A stretch of DNA of 64,000 nucleotides from Chitinophaga sp. HK235 (GCF_018255755.1 NZ_CP073766.1:3472001-3536000); one strand, 5' to 3'. Shown: positions 34,134-43,620, numbered from the stretch's first letter. Numbers and translations are program-made. The notes: generated from the letters alone by a model not told the origin.

Positions 34134-36152
34134 TCAAAAACGCACGGAGATACCCGCTTTGAGATAAAACGGTGTACCTGGTGTAAAACACAGATCTGTC
34201 ACAGACTGGGATTCATGCTGTAACCTGGTTTCTGTTTCAAACTGTGCTTCGTTCCAGTTGGTATTAAACACGTTCTGTGCCTGTACTGTAAACTGAAACT
34301 GATGATGTGTATAGGCCAGCAGGAGGTCGTTCACAAAATAGCCTTTGGCAACAAGGCTGTTGTCCTCATTAGCTGGCCTGTCCTTCATATAGCGGTAACG
34401 CAGATTGGCTGAAAAACCCATCGGCAGGTTGACCCCTATCCCACCGGTGCTGGTCAGCACCGGCGCCAGCGGAATATAGTTCTCTCCCTTGGGAGCACCT
34501 ATCTCCCTTGCATTCGCATAGTTGACGTCCGCATCCAGATACAGCCATTTTAACGGCTGATAACGCACACTCACATCTACCCCCATTCTTCTTGTTTTTC
34601 CGGCAGGTTCTACTACAGCATCATCTCCCACATATACAAACTCCTGCTGTAGATACAGGTACCAGAGCGCGGGCTGTATCAGCAGGTTAGGCGTAGGTTT
34701 CAGCACCACACCCAGATCCGCACCAGCCGAAAAAGGTAATATGTCTTTCCCTTTCTGTGCTATCACTACACGCATATCATTGGAGTGGAAACCCATACCG
34801 GTTTTAAGATACCATTGCGCAACATCACCGGAGGCATAGGCAAGATTCAGTTTGGGGCTTACCCTGGTGGCCGTCACACCAGGATCACCGGAAGCCGGTT
34901 TAAGTTTATCCTGATAATTGAAAATCAACTGATCTACTCTTACTGCCGGATTAATGCGCCAGTTACCGATACGCCAGGTCAATCCCGTATAGGCATGCAG
35001 GTTAGTCTCGCGTCCGCTGCCCCATGCTTCCCGGTTCAGCAGGGAATCCCGGCGATATACATGGTTCAGTTCCAGATCGTATATATCATCCAGTCGCAGC
35101 CCCACACCGGACTGCCAGGTTAAACGGCTGTTGCCCATTGTGAAATCACGGGTATACTGTTGTTCAAATCCATAGATGCTGCGGTCATCCTTCTGCTGTA
35201 TCTCATCTCCATTAACAGGATCTTTCAGGAAAAAAGTAAAATCAGAATAGAGGTTGAATTTATAACGACTATAAAAAAAGAAACTCTTCCAGTATTCCTG
35301 TGCATTGGAGTGATGGATAAAAGTCAGTGCAGCGTTGGTGCGGGAAGTATTGCCACCTTCTGTAGGATCAATAGATCCCCAGCGGCTGATCAATCCCTGT
35401 TCCACGGCTCTTTCCGGAATCTGGCCCGAAGCGTTCCAGCCCGAAGTGAAGGTGGAGAGCTGAAAGGAAAGGTAGTCTTTATCATTCAGCCATTGATTGT
35501 ATTTACCAAATATGTTAAAGCGACTGAACTGTTGCTGTACATCAAAAGGCCCGTTGGTATAATTGTATTCTGTAGCGATATAAGCATTGCGTTTGGCAGC
35601 ACTTTTATCCGCCATCAGGTTAAACATACCGGCCAGACGCATGGTATTAAAAGCACCTCCTTCCAGTTTGATCATGCTGTTATTCAGATGATCAAAGGTG
35701 GAGAAGTTAACATAACCGGCAGTGTTAAAATCACCTTTATCAGCGTAATAGGCGCCGTTCCCGAAGTCAATACCTTCAATGGTTTCCGGTATCAGGAAGT
35801 GCAGATCGGAATAACCCTGTCCGTGTGCATGAGAGACAATATTCACCGGGATACCATCAGCTGAAATATTCACATCGGTACCGTGATCACAGTCGAAGCC
35901 GCGCAGGAATATCTGTTCGGCTTTACCACCACCAGCATGCTGGGCAATAAACAATCCGGGCACCTTTCTCAGGAGGTCCTGAGCGGTGTTGACCGGTATT
36001 TTTTTCAGGTCAATACGCATCATCGCTGTTTCTATGCGGGGTGCGCTTACTACTATTTGTTTCAGCTGTGTATGCGCAGTATCTTCAGGCTGTTGAGCCA
36101 GCAGCGGCTGCGCACTACACAGCAGTGCTATCAGTACTGATTCTTTTTTCAT
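34134..36152 (-). CDS. TonB-dependent receptor of the urease locus (probable nickel or urea-linked uptake)
   Basis: 672 residues, shorter than SusC-type receptors. Signal peptide, then a plug (about 30-150) with VVSAPR, LRKVPGLFIAQHAGGGKAEQIFLRG and a histidine-rich stretch (DCDHGTD, VSHAHGQGYSD), followed by a barrel ending in FYLKAGISVRF, with F at the C-terminus as usual for barrel proteins. It is the last gene of the urease operon, 3 bp after the urea transporter gene. By context it imports nickel (perhaps as a chelate) through the outer membrane; that is inference. Confidence 0.85.
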   Translation of the reverse strand: MKKESVLIALLCSAQPLLAQQPEDTAHTQLKQIVVSAPRIETAMMRIDLKKIPVNTAQDLLRKVPGLFIAQHAGGGKAEQIFLRGFDCDHGTDVNISADGIPVNIVSHAHGQGYSDLHFLIPETIEGIDFGNGAYYADKGDFNTAGYVNFSTFDHLNNSMIKLEGGAFNTMRLAGMFNLMADKSAAKRNAYIATEYNYTNGPFDVQQQFSRFNIFGKYNQWLNDKDYLSFQLSTFTSGWNASGQIPERAVEQGLISRWGSIDPTEGGNTSRTNAALTFIHHSNAQEYWKSFFFYSRYKFNLYSDFTFFLKDPVNGDEIQQKDDRSIYGFEQQYTRDFTMGNSRLTWQSGVGLRLDDIYDLELNHVYRRDSLLNREAWGSGRETNLHAYTGLTWRIGNWRINPAVRVDQLIFNYQDKLKPASGDPGVTATRVSPKLNLAYASGDVAQWYLKTGMGFHSNDMRVVIAQKGKDILPFSAGADLGVVLKPTPNLLIQPALWYLYLQQEFVYVGDDAVVEPAGKTRRMGVDVSVRYQPLKWLYLDADVNYANAREIGAPKGENYIPLAPVLTSTGGIGVNLPMGFSANLRYRYMKDRPANEDNSLVAKGYFVNDLLLAYTHHQFQFTVQAQNVFNTNWNEAQFETETRLQHESQSVTDLCFTPGTPFYLKAGISVRF

Positions 36153-36155
36153 CTG

Positions 36156-37025
36156 TTATTCTTTAATCTTCAATCCGGCCTTTTGCAGCAAATACTGCAC
36201 AATCAAGGTAATCCAGGAGGCTGCTACAAAAGGAAAAGTTAAAACGGCCATATGCATCTGCAGCATCCATACATCAATGAATACAGACAACACAACAGAG
36301 AAAAGCACCCATATACCATCACGGGGTTTGTTGCCGGAAAAGGCGATGGCGCACAATACAGCATTAAAGCTGAAGAGGCCCATGTGTATGTCCGGAGCTG
36401 GTTCTGAACATTCCAGTGAAATGAAGGCCCCTAACAGTGACGCACATACGCCGTAGAGGGCAGCTATCGGTGAATTGACAAACACGGCAATAAAAAAGAT
36501 AATACCGGCAATCACACTGCCCTGGAAAATCACTTCCCCAAATCCATGGGTGGCCAGTGTAAAATCATCTTTCACGGGCATGCTGCCTACCACATCCACC
36601 GCGGCTCCCGGCGCAAACACATGATGAAATAAGTATAGCAGTATCCAGGTTACCAGGATAAACGGAAACGTAAATCCGGGCAGCTTTCTTTTAATAAAAA
36701 AGTGCTGTAACATCGCGGCAGCCACAGAACCCACCACTACGGCAATCCAGACCACCGGCACCGGGTTAAAATAAAATGTCAGTGCGACACCTACCAGTGT
36801 AGGACTGAAACCGTACAACCCGGCATCTATGTCTGCCTCATCATACTTCAGCAACCTGGCCGTGAGTGTGCCGGTAATCACCGCCAGCAACGCGGCGGCA
36901 CCCATAATGATGGAATCATAGAAGATCCCTGCTAGAAAAAGGACGCCAGTCCAGGCGTTGTTTTGGAGCATGATCTGCCCCACTCCCCTCAGGAAGGGGA
37001 GATACGATGATTTCCTTTGTATCAC
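36156..37025 (-). CDS. Urea transporter (UT family)
   Basis: 289 residues with about ten membrane spans in two similar halves. The UT signatures are seen twice: LRGVGQIMLQNNAWTGVLFL with GLYGFSPTLVGVAL in the first half and GLFSFNAVLCAIAF in the second; PGFTFPFILVTW occurs between. The channel brings urea across the inner membrane for the urease encoded in the same operon. Confidence 0.92.
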   Translation of the reverse strand: MIQRKSSYLPFLRGVGQIMLQNNAWTGVLFLAGIFYDSIIMGAAALLAVITGTLTARLLKYDEADIDAGLYGFSPTLVGVALTFYFNPVPVVWIAVVVGSVAAAMLQHFFIKRKLPGFTFPFILVTWILLYLFHHVFAPGAAVDVVGSMPVKDDFTLATHGFGEVIFQGSVIAGIIFFIAVFVNSPIAALYGVCASLLGAFISLECSEPAPDIHMGLFSFNAVLCAIAFSGNKPRDGIWVLFSVVLSVFIDVWMLQMHMAVLTFPFVAASWITLIVQYLLQKAGLKIKE

Positions 37026-37062
37026 TTTTTGTTATTTAAATGAAGATGATTAAATCATGTTT

Positions 37063-37764
37063 TTACCACCCGAGAAACACCATACCAATCCCACACATCG
37101 TGACTACAGCGCCTCCGATGGCATGTACATATCTTTCCAGTCTGTCTGTCTTCAGAAATGAGTAACCATAACAACCAATCAGTACCATGGCCAGCATGGT
37201 CAATACAGTTGTGATGGTGAAAGCGCTGATAAGGACCACCACTTCCAGTACGGAACGGTGAGCGCCGGAGTAAAACAATAGCGGCACCAATGGCTCGCTG
37301 GGGCCCATCACAAAAATGGCAAACAATATCCAGGGTGTTACTTTCACCCTGTCCTGCGGATACACTACTTCACCATGCCGGTGTTCATACACGTATATGT
37401 CGCCGCCTTCGTACACATCAAAATGTTTATGAGGCTTGTTGAGATAAGCCTGCCGTAATCCCCACAAGAGATATACCAACCCAAAGCCCAGCAGGCACCA
37501 GCCCGACATATTACCTCTCATATCCTGGAACCAGGTAAGCCTGGACAACTGCCAGCCCAGCAATACGCCCAGCAAGCCTATCAGCACCGAGCTGAGGATA
37601 TGGCCCAGGCCGCACAACACCGTCCAGAACACCGTTTTGGTCATCGTCCATTTTTTGGAACGGGACAACACAATGAAGGGCAGATAATGATCCGGGCCGG
37701 TGGCCGTATGCAGACAGCTGATGGTTACAGCCGACAATGCCAATGTTGTTAATCCTATGTTCAT
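37063..37764 (-). CDS. ureH: UreH-type nickel/cobalt permease (NiCoT-like)
   Basis: 233 residues from the ATG at 37764 (MNIGLTT). This ATG overlaps the stop codon of ureD (ATGA), which decides the start over a longer upstream frame. Six or so membrane helices. The N-terminal motif HTATGPDHY corresponds to the metal-selective HX4-5DH of nickel/cobalt transporters. A polar loop with HKHFDVYEGG, YEHRHGEV could gather metal in the cytoplasm. It supplies nickel to the urease. The gene symbol ureH is used by analogy to Bacillus. Confidence 0.85.
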   Translation of the reverse strand: MNIGLTTLALSAVTISCLHTATGPDHYLPFIVLSRSKKWTMTKTVFWTVLCGLGHILSSVLIGLLGVLLGWQLSRLTWFQDMRGNMSGWCLLGFGLVYLLWGLRQAYLNKPHKHFDVYEGGDIYVYEHRHGEVVYPQDRVKVTPWILFAIFVMGPSEPLVPLLFYSGAHRSVLEVVVLISAFTITTVLTMLAMVLIGCYGYSFLKTDRLERYVHAIGGAVVTMCGIGMVFLGW

Positions 37765-38585
37765 GCCATCACTGTTTTTAATTGTTCCGCTGCAACTGCT
37801 TTGCCGGCTTCTTCCCATAGATAGCGCTGTACCCTGCGCAGACAGTCATACAGCTGCTCTCCGCCATTGCCCAGTATTCTCACCACCACACACTTAGCGC
37901 CGGAAAGAGACACCCCAAAAGCCATGTCCTGTTCGTGTTCCAGCAACAGCCGGAGTTTTGCCGGCAGTGCTTCCATATCATATACGCCGGTATTCACATG
38001 CAACAAAGTGGCCTGATGTGTATAACCTTCCATTTGTCCGACAGCCTGCATAGGCAACAGCTGTGGCTGCAACAGCAGGTTATCTTTTACGATCAGTTTC
38101 TGCCGGTGAAATATTTCCGTGATGCTGTGAAACTTCGAAAAACGGAATACTTCACCGGAGTGTTTACGGCCACAGGTGATGATCTCTCCCAGCGTCAGAT
38201 GGCAGTTGTCTGCCATCTGCACCACTGTATGTGTTTTGAAGATGGCATTTTCATGCGGCACTACCGGATGCTGAACATAACTGAAAACGCTGTGTTCTTC
38301 CATGGTAATGCGCTGCTGCTGAAGTGCACCGCTCTTCATATTGAACAGGCGCTGATAGGATTGTGACTGCAGTTGCAGATGACTGTTTTTTTCCAGCCGT
38401 ATATCAATTTCATAATGATCTCCGTCCAGTATGCCGGGTGAAGAACTCATGAGCATCAGGTATAAGGCAGGGTCCTGTTTGTATATACCAACGTTGGCTA
38501 CTTTAAACGGCCTTGTATAAAAGGTGTCTTTGAGCCATGAACGTCCGTTTTTATACCCACTTGTTAACGTTAGTTTGTTGATCAT
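37761..38585 (-). CDS. ureD: Urease accessory protein UreD (UreH)
   Basis: 274 residues. Scaffold that binds apo-urease and, with UreF and UreG, channels nickel to the active site. Sequence features: SGYKNGRSWLKDTFYTRPFKVANV near the N-terminus and QSYQRLFNMKSGALQQQ, PHENAIF, GEIITCGRKHSGEVF in the middle, as in the UreD family. It is 64 bp after ureG, with a small hairpin between, and coupled by overlap to the nickel permease. Confidence 0.9.
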   Translation of the reverse strand: MINKLTLTSGYKNGRSWLKDTFYTRPFKVANVGIYKQDPALYLMLMSSSPGILDGDHYEIDIRLEKNSHLQLQSQSYQRLFNMKSGALQQQRITMEEHSVFSYVQHPVVPHENAIFKTHTVVQMADNCHLTLGEIITCGRKHSGEVFRFSKFHSITEIFHRQKLIVKDNLLLQPQLLPMQAVGQMEGYTHQATLLHVNTGVYDMEALPAKLRLLLEHEQDMAFGVSLSGAKCVVVRILGNGGEQLYDCLRRVQRYLWEEAGKAVAAEQLKTVMA

Positions 38586-38605
38586 CCTTACCAGCCTTTT
38601 TTGAT

Positions 38606-38624
38606 CCCAGGCTAAAGCCCTGGG
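38606..38624. repeat. Short hairpin in the ureG-ureD gap
   Basis: CCCAGGC-TAAA-GCCCTGGG, one bulged base. On the minus strand it is followed by an A-run, not a T-run, so it is not a simple terminator. It could modulate ureD translation or mRNA decay. A hairpin at 53656-53695 also has GC-rich CCCCGGGC arms but differs in loop. Confidence 0.5.
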
Positions 38625-38649
38625 CTATATTTGATTTACAATTGACGTA

Positions 38650-39288
38650 CTATCTTACCAGTGCAGGCTCTGTTGCTTCTTCCAGCAAAGCATATTTTTT
38701 AATCCATCCGATCACGGTGTCAAGACCTTCCAGTGACATCAGGTTGGTAAACACGAATGGCTTGCCCAGACGCATTTTGCGGGCATCTCTTTCCATCACG
38801 CCCAGGTCTGCATGCACATAAGGAGCAAGATCTATTTTATTGATCACCAGCAGGTCGGAGCGGGTAATACCAGGACCGCCTTTACGGGGGATCTTATCAC
38901 CTTCCGCCACATCAATCACGAAGATGGTCACATCCGCCAGGTCCGGACTGAAAGTAGCAGACAGGTTATCACCACCGCTTTCGATGAGGATCAGTTCCAC
39001 TTCCGGAAAACGGGCCACCATTTCATCCACGGCTTCCAGGTTCATACTGGCATCTTCACGGATGGCGGTATGCGGGCAACCACCTGTTTCCACACCGATG
39101 ATCCTTTCTTTGGGTAACAGACTGTTTTTGGTTAAAAACTCTGCATCTTCTTTAGTGTAGATATCATTGGTGATCACTCCCATGCTGTAGGTGTTCATCA
39201 GGGCACGGGACAATCTTTCTATCAGGGCGGTTTTGCCGGAGCCCACAGGGCCGGCTACACCAATCTTTACATATTTTCTTTCGCTCAT
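38650..39288 (-). CDS. ureG: Urease accessory GTPase UreG
   Basis: 212 residues. SIMIBI-class GTPase that delivers nickel. P-loop GPVGSGKT at 13-20, the nickel-binding CPH motif (GGCPHTAIRED), the ESGGDNLSATFSPDLAD switch and the NKID specificity motif. Typical length. Part of the ureABCEFGD operon. Confidence 0.97.
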   Translation of the reverse strand: MSERKYVKIGVAGPVGSGKTALIERLSRALMNTYSMGVITNDIYTKEDAEFLTKNSLLPKERIIGVETGGCPHTAIREDASMNLEAVDEMVARFPEVELILIESGGDNLSATFSPDLADVTIFVIDVAEGDKIPRKGGPGITRSDLLVINKIDLAPYVHADLGVMERDARKMRLGKPFVFTNLMSLEGLDTVIGWIKKYALLEEATEPALVR

Positions 39289-39313
39289 GGTAAAATCAGT
39301 TTTTTAAAAATAA

Positions 39314-40003
39314 CTATGACATGTATAGCCTGGAATACAACAGTTCATGCTGCATGCAACGGATATCAAAACCGATGTTGCATACACCCACCAGTTCACG
39401 GTCCAGTGCTATAGTAGTGGGAATAAGGCTTTGTATAAGCCGTTGTGTACGGAACAGGATATCTTGTCCGTCGAGCTGGCTTAGTGGCACTAGTTTCACG
39501 GCATTGGTGACCATCCCTACCGCAGCGTTATAATAAAACGCGTACAGCGCTTCCTGCAGCGGAATGCCCATCAGGCAGGCATACATACCGAAGGCGATGC
39601 AGTAGTGACCTTCTGCGTTTTTCGCAGTGGTGGCCGCCTCAAATTTTTTCGCCAGCGTATAAGGCTCATGACGTGTGAAGATCTTCATCAGCCGGATGCC
39701 CAGTTTGAGGCTGGCCTGCCTGATTTCCCTCGGTATTTTGAGGGCCGCCACTTCTTCGTCCAGTGCCAGCAAAGCGCCAAGGTCGTCTGCGGCTGCGGCC
39801 TGGTAAGCCAGGCATACAAAAGCCGCATCATTGTAGTGCAGATTGTTCGCCAGCATATGCCGGACAAATTCTTCCGCAGTGGCTGTATTGTTCACCATCC
39901 CCTGTTGCACATAGGTTTCAAGGCCGTTGGAATGGGAGTAGCCACCTATCGGCAAAGTAGGATCACTGAGATGCAGGAGACTTCCCAAAAAATTTGATGT
40001 CAT
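39314..40003 (-). CDS. ureF: Urease accessory protein UreF
   Basis: 229 residues from the ATG at 40003 (MTSNFLGSLL). The longer frame to 40033 overlaps ureE and is unlikely. UreF signatures: LHLSDPTLPIGGYSHSNGLETYV and FYYNAAVGMVTNAVKLVPLSQ. It activates UreG within the UreDFG complex on apo-urease. Confidence 0.95.
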   Translation of the reverse strand: MTSNFLGSLLHLSDPTLPIGGYSHSNGLETYVQQGMVNNTATAEEFVRHMLANNLHYNDAAFVCLAYQAAAADDLGALLALDEEVAALKIPREIRQASLKLGIRLMKIFTRHEPYTLAKKFEAATTAKNAEGHYCIAFGMYACLMGIPLQEALYAFYYNAAVGMVTNAVKLVPLSQLDGQDILFRTQRLIQSLIPTTIALDRELVGVCNIGFDIRCMQHELLYSRLYMS

Positions 40004-40013
40004 GATCTGTTCT

Positions 40014-40526
40014 TTATCGTTCTTTAGCAGCAATGTTCATAATTTTTGAAAAGAGGGAACTGCCACCGCCACTACCATGTGAATGCGGCTGTACGTTTGC
40101 ATTCAACAGGTTGGTGAGTTTGGTATGCTCTTTCACGGTTTGATAGCCGGCCGCCTGCAGCCAGCGGAAGATGGGTTCTTCAAAAGGCAGCAGCACCTGG
40201 TCGTTTTGTATAAACACGGGCAGGTGTTTGTTGCCGATCTCATAACATACACTTCCCATCTCCAGCAGCGACCGTGGTGTTACCACGATCGCATCGCTGG
40301 GGATAATATCTACTACCACCGCTTTTTCATTGTCCATATACAGGATATCCCCGATATGGAGCCGTTGTCCTTCTTTCAGAAAGCGGACGGCTATTTCCAT
40401 GCCCTGTTGTGTATGTTTGCGCTGAATACGTTTGGTTGTTTCAAACCATTCCAGCATCAGCGGATCGATGGTGCGACCGCCAACAGGCAGGGTGTCAATA
40501 TTGCCGATGATTTTATCGATAATCAT
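40014..40526 (-). CDS. ureE: Urease accessory protein UreE (nickel chaperone)
   Basis: 170 residues. N-terminal peptide-binding domain and C-terminal metal-binding domain. The end carries NVQPHSHGSGGGSS: a short histidine stretch (HSH) rather than the long His-tail of Klebsiella UreE. It binds nickel for transfer to UreG. It lies between ureC and ureF with 10-14 bp gaps. Confidence 0.93.
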   Translation of the reverse strand: MIIDKIIGNIDTLPVGGRTIDPLMLEWFETTKRIQRKHTQQGMEIAVRFLKEGQRLHIGDILYMDNEKAVVVDIIPSDAIVVTPRSLLEMGSVCYEIGNKHLPVFIQNDQVLLPFEEPIFRWLQAAGYQTVKEHTKLTNLLNANVQPHSHGSGGGSSLFSKIMNIAAKER

Positions 40527-40540
40527 TGTCTGTTTCTTTT

Positions 40541-42262
40541 TTAAAACAGGAAGTAACGTTGTGCCAGTGGCACCGTTGCTACCGGTTCACAGGTGATGTG
40601 CTGTCCGTCTACCCGTACTTCGTAGTTTTCGGGATTCACGGTGATCTCCGGTGTTTTGTCGTTGTGTATGAGATCTTTTTTGGAGATGTTACGGCAGCCT
40701 GAAACGGGGAGGATCATTTTCTGCAGACCATATTCCGCCACGATGCCTTTTTCCAGCGAAACCTTTGATACGAAGGTGGCGCAGGTTTTATGCATGGCCC
40801 GGGCATGAGCGCCAAACATGGTGCGCATGATGATAGGTTGTGGTGTAGGAATAGAGGCATTGGGATCACCCATTTTGCTGGCGATGATCATACCACCTTT
40901 GATGATCATTTCCGGTTTGGCTCCGAACAGCGCAGGTTTCCACAGCACAACATCAGCCATTTTGCCGGGTTCAACGGAACCTACATAATGTGCGATGCCA
41001 TGTGCGATGGCCGGGTTGATGGTATATTTGGCTACGTAACGTTTGGCGCGGAAGTTATCGCTTTGTTTGTTGCTGTCTTCTTCCAGGTAGCCACGTTGTT
41101 TTTTCATCTTGTCGGCGGTTTGCCAGGTGCGGGTAACGACCTCGCCTACACGTCCCATGGCCTGAGAGTCGGAGCTCATGATGCTGAACACACCCATATC
41201 GTGCAGGATATCTTCTGCAGCAATGGTTTCCGGGCGGATGCGGGAATCCGCGAAGGCCACGTCTTCCGGGATGCTTTTGCTCAGGTGATGGCATACCATC
41301 AGCATGTCCAGGTGTTCATCGATGGTATTGACAGTATACGGCCTGGTTGGGTTAGTGGAAGCAGGCAGTACATTGGGATACATGGCTGCTTTGATGATGT
41401 CGGGAGCGTGGCCGCCACCGGCGCCTTCCGTATGGAAGGTATGGATTACCCTGCCGTTGATAGCGTTGATGGTGTCTTCCAGGAAACCGGCTTCATTGAG
41501 TGTATCAGTATGGATGGCTACCTGTACGTCGTATTTATCGGCCACTTTAAGGGCTGCATCGATAACGGCAGGGGTAGCGCCCCAGTCTTCGTGTATTTTT
41601 ACGCCCAGGGCACCGGCTTCCACCTGTTCTGCGATAGGAGCTTCGGTAGAGCAATTGCCTTTGCCGAAGAAGCCGAGGTTCATCGGGAAATCATCTGCTG
41701 CCTGCAGCATCTTTTCGATAAACCATTTACCGGGAGTGACGGTGGTAGCGTTGGTTCCATCAGCCGGACCGGTACCGCCGCCGATCATGGTGGTAACGCC
41801 GCTGAAGAGGGCTGTTTCTATCTGTTGCGGGCTGATGTAGTGGATATGGGTGTCTATACCGCCGGCGGTGGCGATGAGGCCGTTGCCACCATGTACTTCG
41901 GTGGAGGCACCGATCACCATGTTACGTTCTACATCGTCCATAGTATCGGGGTTACCGGCGCGGCCGAATCCTACGATTTTGCCGTCTTTGATGCCCAGGT
42001 CACCTTTTACGATGCCCCAGTGGTCGATGAGGATCACGTTGGTGATGACCAGGTCGAGCACACCCTGGTCGCGGGTAGCGGTGCTGGACTGGGCCATGCC
42101 GTCGCGTACGGTTTTGCCGCCGCCGAATTTGCTCTCATCACCATAACGGTTAAAATCCTTTTCTATCTCTACGATAATATCGGTGTCGCCTAAACGTACT
42201 TTGTCACCTACGGTAGGGCCGTACATATTGACGTATCTCTCTCTGTCTATTTTCAGGCTCAT
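40541..42262 (-). CDS. ureC: Urease subunit alpha
   Basis: 573 residues, the catalytic subunit that hydrolyses urea to ammonia and carbamate. All metal ligands are visible: H139 and H141 (HIHY), carbamylated lysine K222 (GVKIHEDWG), H251 (HTDTLNE), H277 (HTFHTEG) and D365 (SSDSQAMG). The flap motif MVCHHLS with C324 and H325/H326 is intact. The start overlaps the stop of ureB by 4 bp. A large opposite-strand frame across it is only a shadow. Confidence 0.98.
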   Translation of the reverse strand: MSLKIDRERYVNMYGPTVGDKVRLGDTDIIVEIEKDFNRYGDESKFGGGKTVRDGMAQSSTATRDQGVLDLVITNVILIDHWGIVKGDLGIKDGKIVGFGRAGNPDTMDDVERNMVIGASTEVHGGNGLIATAGGIDTHIHYISPQQIETALFSGVTTMIGGGTGPADGTNATTVTPGKWFIEKMLQAADDFPMNLGFFGKGNCSTEAPIAEQVEAGALGVKIHEDWGATPAVIDAALKVADKYDVQVAIHTDTLNEAGFLEDTINAINGRVIHTFHTEGAGGGHAPDIIKAAMYPNVLPASTNPTRPYTVNTIDEHLDMLMVCHHLSKSIPEDVAFADSRIRPETIAAEDILHDMGVFSIMSSDSQAMGRVGEVVTRTWQTADKMKKQRGYLEEDSNKQSDNFRAKRYVAKYTINPAIAHGIAHYVGSVEPGKMADVVLWKPALFGAKPEMIIKGGMIIASKMGDPNASIPTPQPIIMRTMFGAHARAMHKTCATFVSKVSLEKGIVAEYGLQKMILPVSGCRNISKKDLIHNDKTPEITVNPENYEVRVDGQHITCEPVATVPLAQRYFLF

Positions 42263-42633
42263 GATTGCTGGTTTTTAAAGGTGGAAGAAGCGAGTCTGGT
42301 CATGGCTCTCTCCCTGCTGGCGTCGAGGGAAGTGTCGCCATCTACGAGGTTGTTGAGCCCGAATGCGCGGCGGGCGCCGCCGAGTTCTACCAGGGTGATT
42401 TCCTTTTCTTCTCCCGGCTCAAAACGTACGGCTGTGCCGGCGGGGATGTTAAGGCGTTTGCCAAATGCTTTGGCTCTGTCGAAGCTCATGAGGCGGTTTA
42501 CTTCAAAGAAATGGTAGTGTGACCCTATCTGTACGGGGCGGTCTCCGGTGTTGACAGCCTTGATGGTCACGGTGTTGCGGCCTTCATTGAGGGTGATGTC
42601 TCCTGCTGCTAAAAAATACTCTCCTGGAATCAT
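42259..42633 (-). CDS. ureB: Urease subunit beta
   Basis: 124 residues. Conserved MIPGEYFL start, VQIGSHYHFFEVN and IPAGTAVRFEPG motifs. Structural subunit of the (abc)3 complex. The C-terminus is extended by about 20 residues over many homologues. Coupled to ureC by 4-bp overlap. Confidence 0.96.
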   Translation of the reverse strand: MIPGEYFLAAGDITLNEGRNTVTIKAVNTGDRPVQIGSHYHFFEVNRLMSFDRAKAFGKRLNIPAGTAVRFEPGEEKEITLVELGGARRAFGLNNLVDGDTSLDASRERAMTRLASSTFKNQQS

Positions 42634-42651
42634 GGTGGATCGTTTTACATG

Positions 42652-42954
42652 TTAACGGATAGGGTTGTGGACAGTGACCAGTTTGGTTCCATCCGGGAAG
42701 GTGGCTTCGATCTGTACGTCATGGATCATCTCGGGTATTCCTTCCATTACATCTTCCCGGGTAAGGATAGTGGCACCGTGGTGCATCAGTTCTGCCACCG
42801 ATTTGCCGTCCCTGGCGCCTTCCAGCAGTTCGCTGCTGATGAAGGCGATCGCTTCTGGATAGTTGAGTTTGAGGCCACGTGCTTTGCGTTTGGCTGCCAG
42901 CTCACCAGCCAGGTGCAACAACAGCTTTTCCGTTTCTCGCGGAGTTAAATGCAT
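42652..42954 (-). CDS. ureA: Urease subunit gamma
   Basis: 100 residues, the usual length. Signatures LTPRETEKLLLHLAGELAAKR and LNYPEAIAFISSELLEGARDG. It is the first gene of the operon. The upstream 176 bp are AT-rich and contain no exact TAnnTTTG box on the minus strand, so the promoter is unclear. Confidence 0.97.
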   Translation of the reverse strand: MHLTPRETEKLLLHLAGELAAKRKARGLKLNYPEAIAFISSELLEGARDGKSVAELMHHGATILTREDVMEGIPEMIHDVQIEATFPDGTKLVTVHNPIR

Positions 42955-43130
42955 ATAACAAATTTTAATATGTATAAAAACAAGAACTTTTACCTAAAAA
43001 AACAGTTGAGCGCGCAAAAAGTCGAATTCTTCTTCACATATTAATTAATAACATATATAAGCATCAGAAGCCTATACACCGGCATAAACCGGCATTATTA
43101 CATCAATCGTTAAAAGAAAAACACGACTGC

Positions 43131-43535
43131 TTACGCGTTGTGCGAAGGAATAATAAGGGTGTGAAACAGAATGAAACGCGGGACCCGTTTCACAGCAGTA
43201 TCCGGATGGTTGAACCGGTTGCCTGCCAGTATGTTTTTTTCTGTAGTGAGAAACAATGCCTGATAATAGGCTGCAAAAAGAGTGGTAAAACGCTGAAACT
43301 GTGAAGAATGAAAAGTATCGTTTTCGTCGTCGGTATTTTCATCATTGATAAAAGAAAACAACTGCGGGAAATCCAGTAGATCCTTTGTGGACAGCAAGGT
43401 ATCCGAACAACCTTTCCCTGCCTCAAAAGACGGCTGGCTGGCTCTTCCCGGCAATAACGGTGTTTTGTTGTGACCGGTGAAAGTAAATCCGATGAGGAAA
43501 AAAAGGAATAATATGTACCGAACGATGGCTTTCAT
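43131..43535 (-). CDS. Hypothetical small secreted or membrane-anchored protein
   Basis: 134 residues, not recognised. One N-terminal hydrophobic segment (YILFLFFLIGFTFTG) with a positive start fits a signal peptide or anchor. The rest is polar with an acidic middle (INDENTDDENDTF). It lies alone between ureA and an AraC gene. The plus-strand gene is divergent, so the 85-bp gap is a shared control region. Confidence 0.5.
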   Translation of the reverse strand: MKAIVRYILFLFFLIGFTFTGHNKTPLLPGRASQPSFEAGKGCSDTLLSTKDLLDFPQLFSFINDENTDDENDTFHSSQFQRFTTLFAAYYQALFLTTEKNILAGNRFNHPDTAVKRVPRFILFHTLIIPSHNA

Positions 43536-43576
43536 TTACAGCGTGCAAGGTAGATGTTAAAACAAACCCGGAATAG

Positions 43577-43609
43577 CACAAATCACGCATTTCTTTTCAC
43601 AAATCACGC
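43577..43609 (+). promoter_or_regulatory. Two 12-bp direct repeats, likely AraC-type operator
   Basis: CACAAATCACGC at 43577-43588 and again at 43598-43609. Start-to-start distance is 21 bp, two helical turns, the arrangement of AraC-family sites. They end 11 bp before the start codon of the AraC gene, so the protein may regulate itself. Confidence 0.6.
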
Positions 43610-43620
43610 TACCTTTAGTG

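Noticed and set aside
35160..35864. 234-codon plus-strand frame antisense to the TonB receptor
   Set aside because: Falls within a receptor with plug and barrel features; no ribosome site or motif.
38606..38624. Internal terminator in the urease operon
   Set aside because: Hairpin is followed by an A-run on the transcribed direction and ureD is needed downstream; kept only as a small hairpin of unknown role.
40790..42193. 467-codon plus-strand frame opposite ureC
   Set aside because: It lies fully across the clearly conserved urease alpha gene and its composition follows from that gene's codon pattern. No independent start signal or motif.
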